Source: Parapedobacter deserti (GTDB taxonomy: Bacteria > Bacteroidota > Bacteroidia > Sphingobacteriales > Sphingobacteriaceae). From it: DNA of 64,000 bases. The notes beneath the pieces are model-generated. The model saw only the letters and a program-made list of their open reading frames with translations. It ran no database searches and was not told the DNA's origin. Positions 1 to 8,791 of this stretch are shown here, piece after piece (the first letter of the stretch is position 1; each line of letters begins with the position of its first letter). The translations under genes and the position numbers were made by a program. The DNA lies in the NCBI RefSeq assembly GCF_042646065.1, contig NZ_JBHRTA010000038.1, positions 930,001-994,000 on the forward strand, in the 5' to 3' direction.

Positions 1-1
1 A

Positions 2-1333
2 GTGGAAAATAGTATTAATGATAGCCTTAGTGCGCGGCTAGACTTAATCGCGGACAGTATGCATTTGGCTCATTTCGAAAACGGGATTGATGCGCCGTCG
101 ATTTTTGAATTTGCCCCTTCCACTATGGAAGGGCGCTTAGCGTATTTGCAGAAAACCATTCCACTGACCTACAATGCTCAGGTACAATCTTATATCGATA
201 TGTATAGCACAGACCGTTATAAGCGCTACCTTTCACGTATGTTGGGGCTCGGTCAATATTATTTCCCGATCTATGAACAGGTTTTTGCTGAGACCGGTGT
301 ACCTGACGAGATCAAATACCTGTCTATCGTTGAATCAGCGTTAAACCCCCATGCCGTGTCCCGCGTCGGAGCCACCGGCTTGTGGCAATTTATGTTTGCC
401 ACAGCGCGGCTTTATAATTTGGCAATGGATAGCTATATCGACGAGCGTAAGGATCCGGTAGCCGCAAGTTACGCTGCAGCCGCTTATCTATCGGATGCCT
501 ACGATGAATTTGGAGATTGGTTGTTGGCCATTGCTTCTTATAACTGTGGCAAAGGAAATGTGCTGAGGGCCATTCAACGTTCCGGGCTGAAGGATCCTGA
601 CTTCTGGGCGATTAGCCCATATCTGCCGAGAGAAACGCGAAATTACGTGCCGGCATTTATTGCGATGACCTATATGCTGGGTTATCATAATGAACATAAT
701 ATAACGCCGATTGAAACAGATGAAATACTGTCGAAAACAGAAACAGTATGGGTTCAGAAATTTGTGCGTTTCAGCGGCGTAGCCGATGCATTGAATATTG
801 ATGAAGACATTCTTGAATCGCTCAATCCGGCATATAAAAGAAAGGTGGTGAACGGCAGCCCCGAATCTCCGAAAAGGCTTGTTCTTCCCGAGGTGTCGCC
901 CGCAGCTTATTCAGCGTTGTATGCGGCATTGAATGACCCACAAGGGGGTGCTATGATTCTTAATGCATCAAACAATGCAGGGCCTAAGGGACATTCAGCG
1001 ATCCACCGCGTGCGCAAGGGAGAAACATTAGGTGGTATTGCTAAGCTGTACGGAGTGACAGTACAGGATTTGCGCGCATGGAATAATATCAAAACGAACG
1101 TTATTGTCCCTGGTCAAAGTCTCAATATTCAATCAGCTGTGTCACCATCATCCGAAAAGAGGACTTCGCCGTCTGCCGGATCATATATCACCTATCGGGT
1201 GAAAAAGGGAGACACGCTGTCAGCCATCGCTCAGCGTCACCGTGGTGCGAGCGTATCGACCATCAAGCATATCAATGGTTTGAAAGGTAATAACATCAAG
1301 CCAGGCATGACATTGAAGATCGGTGTTAATTAA
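2..1333 (+). CDS. LysM-containing lytic transglycosylase (MltD-like), 5' partial
   Basis: This is a periplasmic peptidoglycan lytic transglycosylase that cleaves the MurNAc-GlcNAc bond. The visible 443 residues contain an SLT domain: the catalytic Glu lies in the stretch IVESALNPHA, followed by the GLWQFM motif and later ASYNCGKGN. Two LysM repeats follow at the C-terminus, near residues 330-375 and 395-440, each starting with a YRVKKGDTL-like sequence that binds peptidoglycan. No signal peptide is visible, and the first in-frame GTG lies at the very edge of the window, so the true start is almost certainly upstream. The domain order matches MltD. The gene converges with the phosphoribosyltransferase gene, leaving only a few bases between the two stop codons. 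Confidence 0.9.
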   Translation: MENSINDSLSARLDLIADSMHLAHFENGIDAPSIFEFAPSTMEGRLAYLQKTIPLTYNAQVQSYIDMYSTDRYKRYLSRMLGLGQYYFPIYEQVFAETGVPDEIKYLSIVESALNPHAVSRVGATGLWQFMFATARLYNLAMDSYIDERKDPVAASYAAAAYLSDAYDEFGDWLLAIASYNCGKGNVLRAIQRSGLKDPDFWAISPYLPRETRNYVPAFIAMTYMLGYHNEHNITPIETDEILSKTETVWVQKFVRFSGVADALNIDEDILESLNPAYKRKVVNGSPESPKRLVLPEVSPAAYSALYAALNDPQGGAMILNASNNAGPKGHSAIHRVRKGETLGGIAKLYGVTVQDLRAWNNIKTNVIVPGQSLNIQSAVSPSSEKRTSPSAGSYITYRVKKGDTLSAIAQRHRGASVSTIKHINGLKGNNIKPGMTLKIGVN

Positions 1334-1339
1334 TCCACA

Positions 1340-1852
1340 TTATTGAAGCCAAGCGGCATCTTCGCCGCCGTCGCACTCATGGAGATTGACCGTTACGTGT
1401 TCCTTAAGGATCGTCGACAATTTTAATCCCGAGAAATCGCTGAAAATTGGGAACTTGTGGTGTGAACGGTCTATCAACACCACCGTGCGCATCTTCTTTA
1501 ATGGTACATTAAAGAAAATTCCCATGCCATAAGCAAGCGTCCGACCACTATTCAATACGTCGTCTACGAGGATAACAACTTTGTTCTTCACCTGCTCAAT
1601 GGGATTGTCGGTGTGTGCATCTAATGTTCGACTCGTTTTATCCAAGGTAACCTTGATGAGTTGGATGTCAAGCCCAGAAATCCGCTCAAGTATTGCTTTC
1701 AACCGCTGTGCAAATATGTAACCACGTTCTGCTATTCCCACTAATACCAAAGACTTTTCGCTGAAATTGTCTTCAAGTAGTTGGTACGCAATTCGGATGG
1801 TTTTTTTTTGTATCTGCTCTTGGTTGAGGATCAAAACTTTTTTTTCGGACAT
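1340..1852 (-). CDS. PRPP-binding phosphoribosyltransferase family protein (PyrR/hypoxanthine PRT-like)
   Basis: A 170-residue type I phosphoribosyltransferase-fold protein. The PRPP loop is clear: VVILVDDVLNSGRTLA, with the two acidic residues followed by the SGRT turn. The length and the AERGYIFAQRLK region resemble PyrR and hypoxanthine-guanine phosphoribosyltransferases. It could therefore be a purine/pyrimidine salvage enzyme or a PyrR-like protein, and the sequence does not decide which. I chose the ATG at 1852 (protein begins MSEKKVLIL). An in-frame ATG 54 bases further upstream would add an unconserved-looking hydrophobic stretch. No partner gene is adjacent on the same strand. Confidence 0.8.
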   Translation of the reverse strand: MSEKKVLILNQEQIQKKTIRIAYQLLEDNFSEKSLVLVGIAERGYIFAQRLKAILERISGLDIQLIKVTLDKTSRTLDAHTDNPIEQVKNKVVILVDDVLNSGRTLAYGMGIFFNVPLKKMRTVVLIDRSHHKFPIFSDFSGLKLSTILKEHVTVNLHECDGGEDAAWLQ

Positions 1853-2032
1853 ATCGTCATAGTGAAATAGCCTGGTAAAAATAGCAAATATTCGTGAGTA
1901 CTTCAAATGTCAGGCAGTAAAGGCTAAAAAAGCAGGATGAAACGGAAAAAACACATGTGGAGTTAGCAAGAAACAGCCTCGAATAGCACAAGACTGTTTC
2001 GTTGCGACGTTACAAGTCGGGGCTTACCGTCA

Positions 2033-3277
2033 TCAGTTGAACCCAAAAAGCAGCGGAAAGATAAAGGTGACTATGACCGCCCATATACCATAAACGGGTA
2101 GATAGAAAGCGATAGCTTTCCCGACCCTACTTATATCAGCACGGTTTGACAACACCTTGAAGAGCTGCACGGTTACTGACAGCAGGTTTGCTAAAATCAA
2201 TACATTGGCACCTAAAACTGCAGTCCTATTAGGTGTGAGCCCCCATTCCGAAATCCGGAAGAGGATGGCGGAAAGCGCTACCCCGTTTACAGCGATGGTT
2301 ACAATTGCTAGTAGTGCGAGAATCCACATTCCGACACGGCTTTTTTCCGACTTGGACATTTCGGCAACCGAGAAGAAAATGATAGCCATAACACCAATTA
2401 ACAATCCATTGAAAATTAACAGAAATTCCCGGTCATTATAGGGGTCTTTTCCGGAGTAAATTATTGCTGCAAGGTAGGTTACCAGCGTCGCCAACACAAG
2501 TGGACTGAATATCCTGGCAATGACAGGAGAGACCTTACTTACCAATTGCGGATTAGTTTGGATAAGGAAAGTGGCGACAATTGGGGTGGCTGCAAGCCCG
2601 ACCAACCCGATATTCTCAACGTAAAACTTTTCGATGTTGAGGCCGATCAGTGAAAAGAGGCCGATGGTTATGCCCGACAGGAAACCACCCACAATTATAA
2701 TAAGGCCTGTCATCACCAATAAATCACCGTTGTAGGCCAAGAAGCCGGACCGTTTCACGCCGCTGCTGTCTGTTCCGCCGATGAAAGCGAATGCCAATAT
2801 CAGCCAAAGCAATATAGGAAGGTGAATGGAGGACAATAGCAATGTGTCACTTTCATTATTGCCGGGGAAACAATTGATAAAAACCAGGCAAACGAGCAGG
2901 ACGACCGCGATAGCCATAGATTTGCGTGGCGATATTTTGTTTTTCCAAGCGAAATAAGCCGTCAACAACGGGAATACGATGAAGCCGATGTTCCTTGAAT
3001 AGAAGAATTCCTCGTCTAATGACAATAATGCCGGCAGCTTAACGAAGATGCCTGTAAGACATGAAGCGGCGAGCACAAAAACAAGATCACCTCGGGTACC
3101 CCAGAAAATTCCATCATCTGGGAAGTTCAGCCGTTCATTCCAATACTCAATGAGGGGATTGTCTTCGATTTCGGGATACAGTGTATTAAATACGCGCTTG
3201 AACGCGTGCTTGTCCGCCCGGTATAGCTTCTCAAGCTGCCTAGCGTTGCCGAGGTTTGAAAGAATTTCCGTTTTCAT
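2033..3277 (-). CDS. DUF4153-like polytopic membrane protein
   Basis: A 414-residue inner-membrane protein of unknown function. A soluble, charged N-terminal segment of about 65 residues precedes roughly 11 hydrophobic segments. The N-terminal part (RQLEKLYRADK, then NPLIEYWNERLNF) and the membrane-segment pattern resemble the DUF4153 group common in Bacteroidota. The ATG at 3277 (MKTEILSNLG) is preferred. In-frame ATGs at 3289 and 3334 would add a polar tail without similarity to the family as I know it. The downstream neighbours on the same strand are not closely coupled to it. No catalytic motif is visible. Confidence 0.65.
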   Translation of the reverse strand: MKTEILSNLGNARQLEKLYRADKHAFKRVFNTLYPEIEDNPLIEYWNERLNFPDDGIFWGTRGDLVFVLAASCLTGIFVKLPALLSLDEEFFYSRNIGFIVFPLLTAYFAWKNKISPRKSMAIAVVLLVCLVFINCFPGNNESDTLLLSSIHLPILLWLILAFAFIGGTDSSGVKRSGFLAYNGDLLVMTGLIIIVGGFLSGITIGLFSLIGLNIEKFYVENIGLVGLAATPIVATFLIQTNPQLVSKVSPVIARIFSPLVLATLVTYLAAIIYSGKDPYNDREFLLIFNGLLIGVMAIIFFSVAEMSKSEKSRVGMWILALLAIVTIAVNGVALSAILFRISEWGLTPNRTAVLGANVLILANLLSVTVQLFKVLSNRADISRVGKAIAFYLPVYGIWAVIVTFIFPLLFGFN

Positions 3278-3372
3278 GCAATGTTTCATTAATAAAGTAT
3301 TCGTCTTATAATTTGTTTTGAAAGAACTTTGCATTTCAAAGTTGTCGAATAAAAAAAAAATGCTATTTGTGA

Positions 3373-3672
3373 CTATTTCTGTGATTTGATCAACTGCTCT
3401 AACGCCTTCAAGTGGTTATCGAACGCTTTCTTTCCTGTTTCAGTGATGAAATATTTGGTATTTGGTTTTCGATTCACGAATGACTTTTTCACACCGATGA
3501 ACGCTTCTTTTTCCAGCGCTTTGATATGACTTGCGAGGTTACCATCGGTCACGTCAAGAAATTCCTTCAGCGAGTTAAAGTCAAGCGTGTCATTGACTGA
3601 CAAGGCTGACATGATGCCAAGCCTAATCCTGCTTTCAAACGCTTTATGCAAATTGTCTATGGATATCTTCAC
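3373..3672 (-). CDS. Small winged-helix transcriptional regulator
   Basis: A 99-residue winged-helix DNA-binding protein (ArsR/MarR-like HTH group). The core reads from IRLGIMSALSVND through the recognition-helix region DGNLASHIKALEKE to the wing VNRKPNTKYFITETGKKAF. It starts at a GTG codon (3672) that shares four bases (GTGA) with the stop of the upstream membrane-protein gene, so the two are probably translationally coupled. An ATG start further upstream would lie deep inside that gene. Pairs of a small winged-helix regulator and a multi-pass membrane protein recur in Bacteroidota. The regulated genes are unknown, but self-regulation of the operon is plausible. Confidence 0.75.
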   Translation of the reverse strand: MKISIDNLHKAFESRIRLGIMSALSVNDTLDFNSLKEFLDVTDGNLASHIKALEKEAFIGVKKSFVNRKPNTKYFITETGKKAFDNHLKALEQLIKSQK

Positions 3673-4292
3673 CGCTCGTATCGATAATGAATGTAAATGC
3701 CATAAACAATATGAAGTAACCCGAATCCGAATGCCCAAAACAGCAGGCCGTAGTCGGTGAAATATACGCTGATGAGGCCTAGTCCCACTTCCAACAGACC
3801 AAGCGCCCTAACAGCGCCGTAAGTGAATTTTCCGGCGTTATACAACGCAAGACCGTAAAATATCAGCGTGAAAGGAGCGGCTAAGCCGATAAACCCTTTT
3901 GAAATCAAAAGCAGAATAAGCAGCCCGCCGGTGACTAGCGGCACAGCCAGATCAATCAACAGTCGTTTAGCGGTAGCGTTCCATAGCTTTTCGCCACGTT
4001 TATTCGCTTTTTTGTAAGAAAGCAGAATAGCTGTTACTAAAGCCAAAAATAATGTAGCCAATGCTAATGCTGCGAGTTTCAGGAGGGCGTTCGACTGGTC
4101 CTCCAACACTGGAGTAACTATCAACCCATCAGCGTTAACATGAAAGAGACCGTAAGCCAAATAAGCTCCGATTAGGGCATAAATGCCTGCCATTATACCT
4201 GCCCATCCTGAAAGTGACAAAAATTTCGATGTACGCTCCATCATGGAACGAATTGCCGCAATCTCCTGAAAGTAGTCCTTTTCGTGTTTCAT
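3669..4292 (-). CDS. Multi-pass membrane protein coupled to a winged-helix regulator
   Basis: A 207-residue inner-membrane protein with about six transmembrane segments and a short cytoplasmic N-terminus (MKHEKDYFQEIAAIRSMMERTS). I do not recognise an enzymatic or transporter family. Its stop codon overlaps the GTG start of the winged-helix regulator, and a near-consensus promoter lies directly upstream (4312-4342), giving a leader of about 12 bases. The two genes therefore form a dedicated two-gene operon. It might be a membrane sensor or target for the regulator, but that is inference from gene order only. Confidence 0.7.
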   Translation of the reverse strand: MKHEKDYFQEIAAIRSMMERTSKFLSLSGWAGIMAGIYALIGAYLAYGLFHVNADGLIVTPVLEDQSNALLKLAALALATLFLALVTAILLSYKKANKRGEKLWNATAKRLLIDLAVPLVTGGLLILLLISKGFIGLAAPFTLIFYGLALYNAGKFTYGAVRALGLLEVGLGLISVYFTDYGLLFWAFGFGLLHIVYGIYIHYRYER

Positions 4293-4311
4293 CTAAAAGT
4301 ACTTTTTTTTT

Positions 4312-4342
4312 CAAAGTTAAATACAAATTTCAAATTTGCAAA
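4312..4342 (-). promoter_or_regulatory. Bacteroidota-type promoter for the 3669-4292 operon
   Basis: On the minus strand TTTG (4342-4339), a 19-base spacer and TAACTTTG (4319-4312) match the -33/-7 consensus TTTG-N19-TAnnTTTG of the Bacteroidota housekeeping sigma factor exactly. The predicted transcript start is near 4307-4305, about 13 bases before the ATG at 4292. Confidence 0.75.
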
Positions 4343-4446
4343 GCAGAAGCAGCCAAAATCGCCAAATCACAATTAATGGGATTTCACGGATGGCAGCAGG
4401 TGTGAAAACATTACCGGTTGATATTTCCTTTTTTGACGGAAACCAC

Positions 4447-4454
4447 TAAATTTG
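4447..4454 (+). promoter_or_regulatory. -7 promoter element of tRNA-Pro
   Basis: TAAATTTG is an exact TAnnTTTG element and ends 12 bases before the tRNA, the same geometry as at the tRNA-Leu gene. A well-spaced -33 element is not evident. Confidence 0.55.
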
Positions 4455-4466
4455 CGCGATAGTTTA

Positions 4467-4540
4467 CGGGATGTAGCGCAGCCCGGTAGCGCGCTTCGTT
4501 CGGGACGAAGAGGCCGCAGGTTCGAATCCTGTCATCCCGA
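4467..4540 (+). tRNA. tRNA-Pro (anticodon CGG)
   Basis: A full cloverleaf can be drawn. The acceptor arm CGGGATG pairs with CATCCCG, and the D stem is GCGC/GCGC. The anticodon stem CTTCG/CGAAG carries loop TTCGGGA (anticodon CGG), and the T arm contains GTTCGAATC. The discriminator base is A. The 3' CCA is not encoded, so it must be added after transcription. Confidence 0.95.
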
Positions 4541-4546
4541 CTTGAG

Positions 4547-4584
4547 AGGACAAAACAGCTTTACGCTTATTTTGTCCTTTTTTA
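4547..4584 (+). terminator. Intrinsic terminator after tRNA-Pro
   Basis: AGGACAAAA (4547-4555) pairs with TTTTGTCCT (4570-4578) across a short loop and is followed by a run of T. It lies immediately after the tRNA. Confidence 0.85.
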
Positions 4585-4685
4585 TGTGATGGCAAACTGC
4601 AGAAGTTAATTCTTCATAAACGTGTTTTTGTACTGTCGACCGCAGAAATACACTTTCGGTAATGATCAGGGTTGTGCCCACGAAC

Positions 4686-5891
4686 CTATTTATAAAGCAA
4701 ATATTTTTTTCTCATCTTTCTATAGGCAACCAGGTCCGATTCCCAAGTCTCACGGATTTCTGCTTCGGATTTGCCTGCTTCGATCTGTTTTCTAAACTCC
4801 GAAACTCCGGCAAGATGATCGATATTGCCGATTTGCCGATGAACGCTCCGATCAAAGAATTGCGCTTTATTCGGAAATTTAGAATATAACTCTATCATCC
4901 AGGCCAGGTTGATTTTTTGGGACTCAACCAGTTTTTCCAAGTCAGAATTACGCAGGTCTAAGCCATAACATGTTTGATCCTGATAGAGCGGATCTTCGGC
5001 CCTGCCTGGCATGGAAATAGGAATGTAGGAGAAATCGTACATTCCCTTAAGCATAGGTCCGCCGATAACCGTAAAGGGGTAATCCGTACCGCGTCCATGA
5101 TTTAATGCGACACCCTCAAAGAGGCAAGTGGATGGATAAAGCAGGACGCCGGCTTCCGTATTCAAATTAGGGGAGGGGTTTACAGGCAGCTTGTACAACA
5201 TGTCATGGCGATAATTGGCGTTTTTTACGATGCTAAGCTTGCATTTCAAGTTATCTGCTAACCAGCCTTCGCCATTGACCATCTGCGCAAATTCGGCTAC
5301 TGTCAACCCATGGCTTATCGGAATGGGAAATTGCCCGATTCCGGATTTTAAGTTCATATCCAATATAGGGCCATCGATCAAATACGCATTGGGATTTGGG
5401 CGGTCCAGAATCATTAATTCCTTTCCATACCGTGAACAGGATTCCATGACATCCCTTAATGTATTGATGTTCGTATAGAACCTACAGCCGACGTCCTGAA
5501 TGTCAAAGACGAGTATGTCCACATCGGCCAAATCCTCTTTACTTGGTTTATTCTTTTTTCCATAAAGTGAAATAACTTTGACGCCTGTGCTCGAATCTAC
5601 TTCATCCGAAACTTCCGTTCCATTACTCGCATTGCCCCGAAAACCATGCTCTGGTCCAAAAACTTTAGCTACCGTTACTCCCCGTTTTAACAGGCTATCC
5701 AGCAAATGCGTGCTTCCGATTACGCTCGTTTGGTTAGCGACTAAGGCAACGCGCTTGCCCTTAAGTTTGTCGATATAACGTTCTGTTTGTTCAGCGCCAG
5801 TCTTAATAACATCATTTGCATATTTCAATTGAGCATATAAAAGGTTTGCCAAGAGGACCAGACTGAGCGCGATGTAGGGTGTTTTCTTCAT
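4686..5891 (-). CDS. namZ: NamZ-type exo-beta-N-acetylmuramidase (DUF1343, GH171 family)
   Basis: A 401-residue exported protein of the DUF1343/YbbC family. Members of this family (GH171) release terminal N-acetylmuramic acid from peptidoglycan fragments. Residues 1-20 form a signal peptide ending LLYAQ. The N-terminal Rossmann-like half shows VALVANQTS, FGPEHGFRG, VFDIQDVGCRFYT and LDRPNP, all family signatures. The C-terminal half contains HGLTVAEFAQM and GRGTDYPF. Length is normal for the family. Its job is probably periplasmic turnover or scavenging of muropeptides. An amino-sugar kinase and an FHS sugar transporter occur 4 kb away, but it is not in an operon with them. Confidence 0.9.
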   Translation of the reverse strand: MKKTPYIALSLVLLANLLYAQLKYANDVIKTGAEQTERYIDKLKGKRVALVANQTSVIGSTHLLDSLLKRGVTVAKVFGPEHGFRGNASNGTEVSDEVDSSTGVKVISLYGKKNKPSKEDLADVDILVFDIQDVGCRFYTNINTLRDVMESCSRYGKELMILDRPNPNAYLIDGPILDMNLKSGIGQFPIPISHGLTVAEFAQMVNGEGWLADNLKCKLSIVKNANYRHDMLYKLPVNPSPNLNTEAGVLLYPSTCLFEGVALNHGRGTDYPFTVIGGPMLKGMYDFSYIPISMPGRAEDPLYQDQTCYGLDLRNSDLEKLVESQKINLAWMIELYSKFPNKAQFFDRSVHRQIGNIDHLAGVSEFRKQIEAGKSEAEIRETWESDLVAYRKMRKKYLLYK

Positions 5892-6077
5892 AACGAATTT
5901 ATATTGTGTTAGACTAAGGTATGTAGTTTATTCCGTATTCTTCCTAGTAGAAACAGAAAGATGGTAAGATAGCATGGCTTTGCAGCGATGTTTCGTTGCT
6001 TCTGGTTAATTCCACAATAAAATCAAACAACCCGTTATATACGATGTTTGATACTATAAAGAACACCAGTAATCGCT

Positions 6078-6725
6078 ATGAAATTTTCATGTCAGACCAA
6101 GTTGGTTTTGTTGCATATGTTAATGATTTGCATAGCGACAGGTTGCGCAGCTCAAAGCACTAACGACCAGCGCAGATTGGATGAACGGGTGAAAGCATTT
6201 CTGGAGGCGAACCGCCATGAGTGGGAAGACCTGAACGTGCCCTACGAAGATGGTCAGGTGCTGCATGATCTCATTATCCGCAACAACTCCACGTCCGCCT
6301 TGGAAATTGGCACATCTACAGGTCATTCCACCATATGGATGGCATGGGCACTCAGCAAAACAGGGGGCAAATTGGTTACCATTGAAATTGATGAAAACCG
6401 GCAAAAGGTGGCCATTGCCAACTTGGAGGAAGTCGGCTTAGCGGACTACGTCGATTTCAGATTGGGAGACGCTCATCGCCTTGTCAAGGAGCTTCGTGGG
6501 CCTTTTGATTTTGTTTTCGCAGACGCCGATAAAGACTGGTATGTGCAGTATTTCAAGGATATCGACCCGAAACTTGTGGCAGGAGGCATTTTTACAGCCC
6601 ATAATGTGCTGCAATCTATCCGCGGAATCCGTGAGTACATGGCGTTTGTGGACAAACATCCAGGATACGTCACCACGGTCGATAAGTCGAGCAGTTCGGG
6701 TATAGCCATAAGCCTGAAAAAATAA
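6078..6725 (+). CDS. Class I SAM-dependent O-methyltransferase with an export signal
   Basis: A 215-residue methyltransferase of the catechol/caffeoyl-CoA O-methyltransferase type. The SAM-binding motif I is ALEIGTSTGHST, with the acidic motif VTIEIDENR, then GDAH and FVFADADKDWY. Unusually, the protein begins with a hydrophobic leader (about residues 8-22) ending IATGCAAQ. This looks like a signal peptide, possibly a lipobox around Cys23. No alternative in-frame start removes the leader while keeping the N-terminal helix of the fold. Since SAM is cytoplasmic, an exported location is puzzling. A membrane-tethered cytoplasmic enzyme is an alternative. The substrate is unknown. Confidence 0.75.
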   Translation: MKFSCQTKLVLLHMLMICIATGCAAQSTNDQRRLDERVKAFLEANRHEWEDLNVPYEDGQVLHDLIIRNNSTSALEIGTSTGHSTIWMAWALSKTGGKLVTIEIDENRQKVAIANLEEVGLADYVDFRLGDAHRLVKELRGPFDFVFADADKDWYVQYFKDIDPKLVAGGIFTAHNVLQSIRGIREYMAFVDKHPGYVTTVDKSSSSGIAISLKK

Positions 6726-6803
6726 CACCAGCGTGATACCCCCGTACCTTTCTTGCGCAAAATTTGTTGCATATTCCACACAATTATATTAGGTTAGCAA
6801 CCC

Positions 6804-7754
6804 ATGCAAGTAACGAATAGTGTAACAGCAACACCGGGACGATCATTTATTTTTTTCCTTTGCAGCTGCTTATTAGGGTGTGCCGGGCCAGCTGGAGAGC
6901 AAGCCAGCGATCCCAAACGTCCGTCGTTTGACCCGATTGTGGGAATCGATTTCTACGAGGTAAGACGATCGTTTGATAATGGCTTGGCATATGATTCTAT
7001 CGGTTTCGTACAGGAACCGGAATGGCACGTGAAGTTTACCCGGGAGGATGCTATCCAAATTTATGTGCCCGGTAGTGATTCCTCCTTTAATTTCCAGATT
7101 ACCCATGATCACGACTCATTTTTCCACTTTGCAAGAGAAAGCTGGAAGGTGATCGAGCTTCACCCAGACAGTATAACGCTGCAGCGACTCAGCCTCGATG
7201 GCTTAAAAGTGAATAAAATACGTTCAAATGTGTATATGAAATTTTACTCCGGGAATTTCCTCGACCGGCTGAGTATCCCATTGGGCGAACTGCGCAAGCC
7301 GCGAAGGCAAGACACGCTGTTTGTGCAGGAAATGGTGCAGCGTGCCAATCGGAACTCCGACAACGTGGACAGCTCTTTTTCATCAAAAAATTATCCGAAA
7401 TTGGTAACCAAAAGCCCAGCTTTAGCGATCAAGCGTCGCAGCTACGACAGCTTGGAGGTGATCAACCAATCATCAGCTTATGCGTATCTTTACCCTGAGT
7501 ATGACATCGTCATCCAAGGGGCGTACAAAGATTTTTACCATACGTTTTCAGTGCTTGTGGGGCCTGATGGCCAGTTGCGTTTGGGCAAATTCTTTGTTAT
7601 GCCGGAGTTTGAAGAATCCCGCCGGAGAGTGCTGTCAGGCATCGTGTCGGTTTATCTGCAGAACATGCTGGAAATCACACCCGCAACCACATTGGGTATG
7701 CCACATAATAGCGTGGTTTATTTACGCGTGCGCGGCAAAACGAATAAAACATAA
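6804..7754 (+). CDS. Hypothetical lipoprotein, first gene of a lipoprotein/DUF4199 pair
   Basis: A 316-residue protein that I do not assign to a family. A signal peptide with lipobox-like LLGC (near residue 26) predicts a lipoprotein. The rest is soluble, rich in beta-forming and aromatic residues, with no catalytic signature. It lies two bases upstream of the DUF4199 membrane-protein gene, so the two are probably co-transcribed and may act together at the envelope. An outer-membrane-facing periplasmic location is likely for this phylum but cannot be seen directly. Confidence 0.6.
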   Translation: MQVTNSVTATPGRSFIFFLCSCLLGCAGPAGEQASDPKRPSFDPIVGIDFYEVRRSFDNGLAYDSIGFVQEPEWHVKFTREDAIQIYVPGSDSSFNFQITHDHDSFFHFARESWKVIELHPDSITLQRLSLDGLKVNKIRSNVYMKFYSGNFLDRLSIPLGELRKPRRQDTLFVQEMVQRANRNSDNVDSSFSSKNYPKLVTKSPALAIKRRSYDSLEVINQSSAYAYLYPEYDIVIQGAYKDFYHTFSVLVGPDGQLRLGKFFVMPEFEESRRRVLSGIVSVYLQNMLEITPATTLGMPHNSVVYLRVRGKTNKT

Positions 7755-7756
7755 TC

Positions 7757-8272
7757 ATGGGTAGCGCAATTCGTTACAGCGTTTTTTTTGCATTGGCGAT
7801 CTTGCTGTGGGCGGTGGCTGAATGGCTGGTTGGGCTTCATGATAAGTATATCCGCTATCACGAATACTTTTCCTATTTTTTCGCTGTCCCGTCAGTAGGT
7901 ATTATGTATTTGGGTATTCGGAGCGGCGGACGCCCGCCGGAGAACCGCATGAGTTTCCGAAGCGCTTTTTTAAGAGGGCTTGGCATTACAAGTGTCGTTT
8001 CTATCCTATGCCCCCTGATGTGGTATCTATTCTGTGTGTTTATAAATCCTGCCTTTTTGGATTACATGATGCGGTATGCGATTGAGGCAAAAGGCATGGA
8101 TCCGCAACTGGCGATGAAGAGATATTCGTTATCCAGCCACTTGTTTGTTTCGACACTTTCCACAGCAGTGGTTGGAGCGGTTATTTCGCTAGTGGTGGCC
8201 ATCATTCTGGCGCGCCGGAAGCCTGCAGTGAGCGATGCGCCGACACAGTCGAGGATAAAGCCAGTTCCTTGA
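7757..8272 (+). CDS. DUF4199-like membrane protein
   Basis: A 171-residue protein with about four transmembrane segments: near residues 7-25, 40-55, 75-95 and 128-148. A polar loop carries MRYAIEAKGMDPQLAMKRY between the third and fourth segments. This layout and length match DUF4199, a small Bacteroidota membrane family of unknown function. The start follows the stop of the preceding lipoprotein gene by two bases, which implies one operon. The C-terminal tail after the last membrane segment is short and basic. Confidence 0.65.
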   Translation: MGSAIRYSVFFALAILLWAVAEWLVGLHDKYIRYHEYFSYFFAVPSVGIMYLGIRSGGRPPENRMSFRSAFLRGLGITSVVSILCPLMWYLFCVFINPAFLDYMMRYAIEAKGMDPQLAMKRYSLSSHLFVSTLSTAVVGAVISLVVAIILARRKPAVSDAPTQSRIKPVP

Positions 8273-8441
8273 AGTTACTTTGCACATTTATATGAACACA
8301 GTAACTATTCATAGCTCATTCCCGTAGCGCGCAAGCCCCATTTTTGAAAAGAAAAAACAAAAGCTGCCGAACGCAGTTCACAGTAGAAAGAGTTCCGGTT
8401 TACATGGGATTGTTTATTTTAGACGCAAAAAAAAGAGAAAG

Positions 8442-8750
8442 ATGTTTGACAAATTGATGGAGGCCCGCCAACGTGCGGAGGAAATAAAAAAGCGACTCGA
8501 CAATATTACAGTGATAGGGGAAGTAGAGGGAGGACTGATTAAAGTAATAGCGACGGCGAATAAGGAGGTGACCGCGGTCAGCATTGATCAGGAATTCTTG
8601 TCAGACGCAGGAAAGGAAGAACTGGAAGAGTTGCTTGTTGTGGCTGTAAACAAGGCGCTGAAACAAGCAGATAATATAAGCCAAACCGAAATGCAGGGCG
8701 CCGCAAAGGATATGCTGGGAGGCTTGGGTGGTTTATTCGGGCAGCCGTAA
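8442..8750 (+). CDS. YbaB/EbfC-family nucleoid-associated protein
   Basis: A 102-residue protein of the YbaB/EbfC family, which forms dimeric tweezer-like DNA-binding proteins. The start MFDKLMEARQRAEEIKKRLD forms the long N-terminal helix. The conserved GLIKVIATANKEVTAVSID strand region and a C-terminal LGGLGGLFG tail follow. In many bacteria this gene sits next to dnaX and recR. Here it lies 41 bases upstream of an UPF0173 hydrolase gene, and dnaX is about 49 kb away. Roles in nucleoid organisation or gene regulation are family-level knowledge only. Confidence 0.9.
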   Translation: MFDKLMEARQRAEEIKKRLDNITVIGEVEGGLIKVIATANKEVTAVSIDQEFLSDAGKEELEELLVVAVNKALKQADNISQTEMQGAAKDMLGGLGGLFGQP

Positions 8751-8791
8751 CGTAAGGCGTACTTTGTTTACCATCATACATATATATAATT

